The position numbers were made by a program, and so were the translations under genes. Below, piece after piece: positions 59,434-64,000 of a stretch of DNA of 64,000 nucleotides. The notes below the pieces were generated by a model, which was given only the letters and a program-made list of their open reading frames with translations, was not told the DNA's origin and ran no database searches. Positions within the stretch are counted from its first letter, which is position 1, and each line of letters begins with the position of its first letter. The stretch is from Chryseosolibacter histidinae (GTDB lineage: Bacteria; Bacteroidota; Bacteroidia; Cytophagales; Cyclobacteriaceae): the NCBI RefSeq assembly GCF_018598225.1, contig NZ_JAHESF010000029.1, positions 1 to 64,000 on the forward strand, in the 5' to 3' direction.

Positions 59434-61821
59434 TTACTCACTTCTCAGCGATTCGACAGGGTTCCCCATCGCTGCTTTCAGTGCCTGGAAGCTGATAGTG
59501 ATCATTGCGATGGCGAAGGCTGCGAGCCCTGCAACAATGAAGATGCCGGCGCCGAGCTTGATGCTGTACTGGAAGTCTTCAAGCCAGGCAGACATCACAA
59601 AATAAGCGGCGACACTGGCCATCAGGAAGGCCACAAAGATCAGCCTGATGAACTCCGACGACAGCTTGTAAAGGATTGTGACGTTGCTGGCACCCAGAAC
59701 CTTGCGGATGCCGATCTCCTTGCGCCGTTGCTCCGCCGTGAAGGCAGAGAGTGCAAACAGTCCCAGCCCGGCAATGACCATGGCCAGCAGGGTAAAGTGT
59801 GTGAACATGCTGGCAAACGCCTGCTCATTGCGGTAGAGGTTGGCAAACTGCTCGTCAAGAAAAGCATATTCGAAGGTGCTTCCCGGGTTTACTTTCTTCC
59901 ACGTTTCTTCAATGTAAGCGATGGTCTCCTTCACATTGCCGGCTTTCACCTTTACCGACATGGCAGGATTATTCTGATTGTACAACATGAACATAGGCTC
60001 GAGGCGATGCCTGATGGTGGCAAAATGAAAATCTTTGACCACGCCGATCACGGTGTAGGCAGTGAGGTCTGTAGGGTTAGGGCCACTCTGCAGGCTGATC
60101 TTTTTGCCCACGGGGTCGTTCCATTTCAGCAGCCGTGTCATTTCTTCATTGATGATCATGGAGAGCGAGTCATCGAAGTCGAGCGAGAAGTTTCTGCCCG
60201 CGATCATCTCCATGTTCATGGCCGGGATAAACGATTCATCCGCCGACATAATGCTGGTGATGATGTTGGTTGCTGAGGTAGCGCCTTCCGGTACAATGTT
60301 CGTCCGGCCCAGCTGCTGACCGATGCGCGCAGAGGATGTGCCCACCGCGGCAATATCCTTGTTGCGCAGAAGCTCGTCGCGTAAGGTGGAGGCACGGCCC
60401 ACAGCGGCGCCGCTCTGTTGCACACTGATCACCTGATCGCGACTGTAGCCGAGGTCTGCGGTATAAATGAAGTTCATCTGCTGGTATACGATACCGGTTC
60501 CTACCATCAGCGCAATGGAGATGGTGAACTGCAGCACCACCAGCGCTTTTCTCAGGCGGATGCCGCTCGTTGAGTTTTTGAACGAGCCTTTCAGCACCAG
60601 CACAGGTTTGAAGCCAGAAAGCACAAAGGCAGGATAGAGGCCTGCAAGCGTACCCACGATCAACACCATAGCGGTGACCATCAGCAGGCTCAGCGGCTCC
60701 AGCAGGATGTTGAAATCGGCAAAACGCTGATAGTTGCTGTTCAGGATCGGCACCAGGGCAAACACCACGGCAAATGCAAACACGGCGCCGATGAGGGTAA
60801 CAAGAATGGACTCCGTGAGATGCTGCCCGATGAGTTGGTAACGCACGGCACCGATCACCTTGCGCATGCCCACCTCCTTGGCGCGGCCTGCAGACCGGGC
60901 GGTGACCAGGTTCATGAAGTTGACCGCGGCCAGCACAAGGATCAGGGTTGCAATAATGGAAAGTACATAAACATTAAGCCTGTCTGATTTATTGGCGTTG
61001 GTCTCGAACAGGATCTCTTTCGAGCCCAGGTGAACGTCTTCGAGCTTTTGTACCACGGGTGTGAAAAACTCGTAGGCGTTGTTCTTTTTACTGATGGACT
61101 GAAGTTTTCTGTTCAGGTCAGTGATGTCTGCAGGCTTGTCGAGCAGGAGGTAAGTGAAGCAGAAAATGCCCTGCCACGTTTCAAGCGATTGCCGCAGCCC
61201 GTCTTCACCTTGTCCCGGCACCAGGGTGCGCAGCAGATCGAACTGGAGGTGCGAATTTTTCGGCGGGTCTGCCAGCACAGCAGTGACATGCAGGTCAGTG
61301 GTCTGGTTCAGCTTGACTGTTTTGCCGATAGCGTTCTCATCTCCGAAGATCTTTTTGGCGAGCGATTGTGTAATGGCTATGGAACCGGGTTGATCGAGGA
61401 TCTCCGTGGTGGCGCCATCCACTACTTTAAAGTCGAACACTTCAAACACACTGGGATCGACCCTGAAAGCAGCCTCACACTTCAGCGCATTGTCTCCGTA
61501 GCTGAGGTCGTAACGGCCACCGCCCGTGAAGCGAACACTTTTCAAAACTTCGGGCAGCTCTTCTGTGGCCACGGGCCCAAGCTGTGGCTGGGTAACGCCT
61601 ACCAGCTTGCTGCTCACGCCTTCAGCACTGTCGATGGTGAGCACCCTGACAATATTCCTGTACTGCTTATGAAAAGTATCGTACGAGAGATCTTCTCTTA
61701 CATACAGGTAAATGATCATGCTGGCGGCCAGCCCTAAGGCCAACCCGGCGATCTTGATGAACGAATACCCTTTATGCTTCAGCAGGTTGCGAAGCCCGAT
61801 GGTGAAATAATTTTTGAACAT
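59434..61821 (-). CDS. MacB/FtsX-type ABC transporter permease (paralogue 6)
   Basis: This is a 795-residue permease. The frame extends to 62034, but the ATG at 61821 gives MFKNYFTIGLRNLLKHKGYS, the family start. Motifs are REDLSYDTFHKQYRNIVRV, GRAKEVGMRKVIGAVRYQL in the first half, QRRKEIGIRKVLGASNVTI in the second and GNPVESLRSE at the end. It is separated from paralogue 5 by a repeat-bearing 243 bp spacer. It is divergent from the MFS-like gene. Confidence 0.9.
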   Translation of the reverse strand: MFKNYFTIGLRNLLKHKGYSFIKIAGLALGLAASMIIYLYVREDLSYDTFHKQYRNIVRVLTIDSAEGVSSKLVGVTQPQLGPVATEELPEVLKSVRFTGGGRYDLSYGDNALKCEAAFRVDPSVFEVFDFKVVDGATTEILDQPGSIAITQSLAKKIFGDENAIGKTVKLNQTTDLHVTAVLADPPKNSHLQFDLLRTLVPGQGEDGLRQSLETWQGIFCFTYLLLDKPADITDLNRKLQSISKKNNAYEFFTPVVQKLEDVHLGSKEILFETNANKSDRLNVYVLSIIATLILVLAAVNFMNLVTARSAGRAKEVGMRKVIGAVRYQLIGQHLTESILVTLIGAVFAFAVVFALVPILNSNYQRFADFNILLEPLSLLMVTAMVLIVGTLAGLYPAFVLSGFKPVLVLKGSFKNSTSGIRLRKALVVLQFTISIALMVGTGIVYQQMNFIYTADLGYSRDQVISVQQSGAAVGRASTLRDELLRNKDIAAVGTSSARIGQQLGRTNIVPEGATSATNIITSIMSADESFIPAMNMEMIAGRNFSLDFDDSLSMIINEEMTRLLKWNDPVGKKISLQSGPNPTDLTAYTVIGVVKDFHFATIRHRLEPMFMLYNQNNPAMSVKVKAGNVKETIAYIEETWKKVNPGSTFEYAFLDEQFANLYRNEQAFASMFTHFTLLAMVIAGLGLFALSAFTAEQRRKEIGIRKVLGASNVTILYKLSSEFIRLIFVAFLMASVAAYFVMSAWLEDFQYSIKLGAGIFIVAGLAAFAIAMITISFQALKAAMGNPVESLRSE

Positions 61822-62043
61822 GGCTCTGGTGGTGATTGGTTGTCTGGCGTCAATTGTGATGCCACTAACTAATGATGTGAGCACGAGGCAAAAAGTTGAA
61901 TAGAATATTTTCAAACTGACCGTTTTTGCCCAAATATGTTCGCAGGCGGGCAGTTGGCCCCGATTATTTCTTTCTCTTCGATCGCGAGATCCGGTAAATT
62001 GCATTTTGTCGTACGTTCGGTAACAACAAATCAATTTACCTGC

Positions 62044-63129
62044 ATGGAATCAACCGCAACCCGAAGGATCGACTGGGAGATGATCTTCGCCCTGGCAGCG
62101 CTGGATGCCGGGATCATCATCAGTTGGACGGCCTATCATAACTTTCAACCGAAGCTGCTGGTCCACTTTCATTTTCAGCACCTTGAAAAATTTGTGCTCG
62201 TCGCGCAAAGCATCGTGATGTTGTCAGTGCCCTTGCTCGCAGGATGGCTTACAGACTATTATCGCAGAAAGCAGGGCAGCGGTTTTTCGGTATTTGCCGT
62301 GGGTATCAGTGTGGCTTCGATGATCTTTATGGCGGTGGCCTTCACCATATCAGATCAGGCATTTGTGAATCTTATCTGGCTGTTGCCGGCGTTGATCATT
62401 TTCTGGCTCATCTCCATGAATGTTTTTCACAGTCCTGCCAACGCTATTCTCGAAGCTTTTACCAAAAGTCCGCAGTTGCCGCTGATGATGGCAGTGCTCA
62501 CCATTTCGACGGTGCTCATTCACGGAATGAAACCTGTATTGCTTTCAACATTGGAGAAGGCGGGAGGCGCTTTTACTTTTGTGGCGGGTGGCGTGATCCT
62601 CATCGTAACCGGGATCTGGTTTACGAGAAGCACCCGGAAGCTTTCGCTCGATCACGGTGAAGGAACACATGAAGCAGACCGGTTTCACATCGTTGCACTT
62701 TATGGTTTGCTCGCCGGGTTGTGTAATAGTCTCATCCTGCATTTCTTTCCAGGTATCTTGCAAAGCAAATTCGGGGCGCAGGAAACGATCTTTCACGACC
62801 ACCTCTACATCTCGCTAGTATTGGGTATTGCAGCGGTGGCAGCATTTCCGCTGAGCGGCATTGTGCAGAAGACCGGTATCTACAAGGCGTTGGTAGTATC
62901 GTTGCTCACAACCTTTGTAGCGATGCTGCTCATCCTGGTGTCGGGTATTTATGCGGTGAGCATTGGGGCGTCACTGCTTCTCGCTGCGGCTTACAGCGTT
63001 GTGCTGATCACTGCCTTTCCCCATGCACTGAATAACATCAGCGCCCGTAATGCTACGTTCGGTACTGGTTTGTTTTTTGCATCGTTTGAATTTTTTGAAG
63101 TTTTGTTCTCTCTGTTCTCTACCCACTGA
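62044..63129 (+). CDS. MFS-like multi-pass transporter
   Basis: This 361-residue membrane protein uses the ATG at 62044; the frame from 61936 would add a poor N-terminus. About ten hydrophobic helices are visible, including MIFALAALDAGIIISWTAYH, LVAQSIVMLSVPLLAGWLTD, SVFAVGISVASMIFMAVAFT, LIWLLPALIIFWLISMNVFH and ISLVLGIAAVAAFPLSGIVQ. The loop GWLTDYYRRKQG after the second helix resembles the MFS motif A loop (GxLaDrxGRkxx). The membrane count is slightly below twelve, so it may be a shortened MFS member. Substrate unknown. The SPOR gene starts 14 bp after its stop. Confidence 0.7.
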   Translation: MESTATRRIDWEMIFALAALDAGIIISWTAYHNFQPKLLVHFHFQHLEKFVLVAQSIVMLSVPLLAGWLTDYYRRKQGSGFSVFAVGISVASMIFMAVAFTISDQAFVNLIWLLPALIIFWLISMNVFHSPANAILEAFTKSPQLPLMMAVLTISTVLIHGMKPVLLSTLEKAGGAFTFVAGGVILIVTGIWFTRSTRKLSLDHGEGTHEADRFHIVALYGLLAGLCNSLILHFFPGILQSKFGAQETIFHDHLYISLVLGIAAVAAFPLSGIVQKTGIYKALVVSLLTTFVAMLLILVSGIYAVSIGASLLLAAAYSVVLITAFPHALNNISARNATFGTGLFFASFEFFEVLFSLFSTH

Positions 63130-63143
63130 CAATATCGCTACGA

Positions 63144-63626
63144 ATGACATCTTCAGATAACCCTTTTCTTTGGAACGGCCTCGTGGTGCTCACCGTTTTC
63201 GTCGGTGCATCTGTTACAATACTCACCCTGAATAAGGAACGGTATTTTCCCCACCTTTACGAACGGCACAGCGAAGCGGTACATCATGATACAACGGAGC
63301 ACGTGGCCGATGCAGCAGCGCCGTTGCAGACTCATCACGATACATTGACGGCAGTGACAGATGAGCATCAACCCGAACTCCTGAGCAATGGTAAATATGC
63401 ATTGATCGCAGGAAGCTTCCGCTCAGAAGTATACGCCAGAAGTTATCAGCTCGCGCTGAATGAAAATATACCGGAGCTCCATCCCGAGATCATTCCTTAC
63501 ACATCTGATGAAAACACTTATTACCGTGTGGTGGTAATTCGTTCGCAAGACTGGTCCAACGTGATCGCGTTGAAGAAGCAATTGGCCCAGGCAGGAAAAC
63601 CGTCGTGGGTTGCCGTTTCACCTTAA
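63144..63626 (+). CDS. Membrane-anchored SPOR domain protein
   Basis: This is a 160-residue protein with one anchor helix (GLVVLTVFVGASVTILTL, 12-29), a His-rich linker (ERHSEAVHHDTTEHVADAAA, TDEHQPELLS) and a C-terminal SPOR-type domain (YALIAGSFRSEVYARSYQLA, about 84-103; YYRVVVIRSQDWSNVIALKK, about 126-145; ending WVAVSP). SPOR domains bind denuded peptidoglycan at division sites. It follows the MFS-like gene by 14 bp and is likely co-transcribed. The histidine-rich linker (HHDTTEH, THHDT) is unusual and might bind metal, which is inference only. Confidence 0.8.
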   Translation: MTSSDNPFLWNGLVVLTVFVGASVTILTLNKERYFPHLYERHSEAVHHDTTEHVADAAAPLQTHHDTLTAVTDEHQPELLSNGKYALIAGSFRSEVYARSYQLALNENIPELHPEIIPYTSDENTYYRVVVIRSQDWSNVIALKKQLAQAGKPSWVAVSP

Positions 63627-63649
63627 GTTGTTGAATAACCGGAAGCGAT

Positions 63650-64000
63650 TTACACCAGCGCTTTTTTGGGATTGCGCGAGCGTGAATGATACGTGATGAT
63701 ATCGAAGAGTGTAGTGTCGGCTACGGGGCTTTCACTTTCAACGAGCGGCTTGTCATCGTAGCGCACTAACTGATCATCAGCAGCGCTTGTGTTACGCGGT
63801 GTGTGTACTGCCTCAGGCACCTCATCCTTGATTCGCCGAGCAATGGGCGCAGGAGCGGTAAGTGAGTGCTCATGCTCATCGGCCATGATAGCGGGTGCGT
63901 AGGGAGTATTGTTTATGTTGCTTTGGCGTTTAGTAAAATTGGCTTCGTCGTCGATATAGTCCATCAGCAGGAGGCAGCAGACAACACCTGCAGAAAGCCC
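63650..64000 (-). CDS. C-terminal part of an unidentified protein, truncated at the right edge
   Basis: The frame is open to the window edge and lacks its N-terminus; 116 codons are visible. The first visible residues GLSAGVVCCLLLMDYIDDEA look like the end of a membrane helix, followed by a polar, Ala/Pro/Glu-rich tail (IMADEHEHSLTAPAPIARRI) ending YHSRSRNPKKALV. I do not recognise it. An internal ATG at 63964 (MDYIDDE) is not the true start, since the open frame continues with hydrophobic residues upstream. Confidence 0.55.
   Translation of the reverse strand, partial: GLSAGVVCCLLLMDYIDDEANFTKRQSNINNTPYAPAIMADEHEHSLTAPAPIARRIKDEVPEAVHTPRNTSAADDQLVRYDDKPLVESESPVADTTLFDIITYHSRSRNPKKALV

Noticed and set aside
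59368-60276. A 302-codon plus-strand open frame opposite permease 6
   Set aside because: It covers the repeat arm and the highly conserved C-terminal motifs of permease 6 on the other strand, so it is a shadow.

Overview
The window looks like chromosomal DNA of a Bacteroidota bacterium, most likely a Cytophagales/Chitinophagales-type environmental species. The grounds are an adjacent SusC/SusD pair, a DUF6443-type RHS protein next to a second YD-repeat protein, several families largely confined to this phylum (DUF6377, DUF2911, GIN/DUF2807, Reg_prop sensor kinases, large MacB/FtsX permease paralogues), rare Shine-Dalgarno sequences, and a few promoter candidates of the TAnnTTTG type. No rRNA, tRNA, CRISPR array, prophage or transposase gene was seen.

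Region 1 (1-9056) is housekeeping. It holds a dispersed molybdenum cofactor set (moaA with a TauE/SafE permease, moaD, moaE, moaC, divergent moeA), a voltage-gated-type potassium channel, ffh followed by a strong terminator, a DUF2911 protein, and a rimB-rimK pair for glutamylation of ribosomal protein S6. An AstE/AspA-like metallo-deacylase follows at 9345. Region 2 (10655-22876) holds two giant secreted RHS/YD-repeat proteins in tandem and a DUF3352 protein with C-terminal MORN-like repeats. Region 3 (22877-31476) is a SusC-SusD pair facing a convergent Reg_prop/Y_Y_Y histidine kinase that lacks receiver and AraC domains. Region 4 (31726-46033) has an SDR, a DUF1328 peptide, a small secreted protein, a formylglycine-generating-enzyme lipoprotein with both catalytic cysteines, three tandem FtsX/MacB permeases, a disordered acidic protein and a fourth permease. 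Region 5 (46288-56739) has a DUF6377 regulator, a beta-solenoid-like protein, a GH43 glycosidase, a secreted esterase, a GAF-PAS protein, a squalene-cyclase-fold lid protein and a GIN-domain protein. Region 6 (56794-64000) has two more FtsX permeases, an MFS-like transporter, a SPOR protein and a truncated gene at the edge. Six permeases are present but no ABC ATPase.

The most unusual content is between the genes. At least ten intergenic regions carry short, degenerate, 6-9 bp iterated words arranged as a left arm and a reverse-complement right arm around a unique interior. The word differs between loci (GGAGTAAGGAGTCAGG, GTAGGCAGTAGGC, GAAGTTAGAAGTT, TACGAGGTACGAGG, GAGCTGTGAGCTATGAG, CAGTCCACGGTCC, TCTGCGAGATCTGCGGG and others) but the layout is the same, and arms frequently begin exactly at, or a few bases after, a stop codon. 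Three loci (9090-9297, 54059-54300, 55666-55983) additionally share a conserved core with an AAACGCTT...AAGCGTTT hairpin. One of them is bounded by a perfect 15 bp terminal inverted repeat and supplies the last codons and stop of the adjacent gene. These look like MITE-like elements or a family of 3'-end structures, and are the best candidate here for something undescribed.
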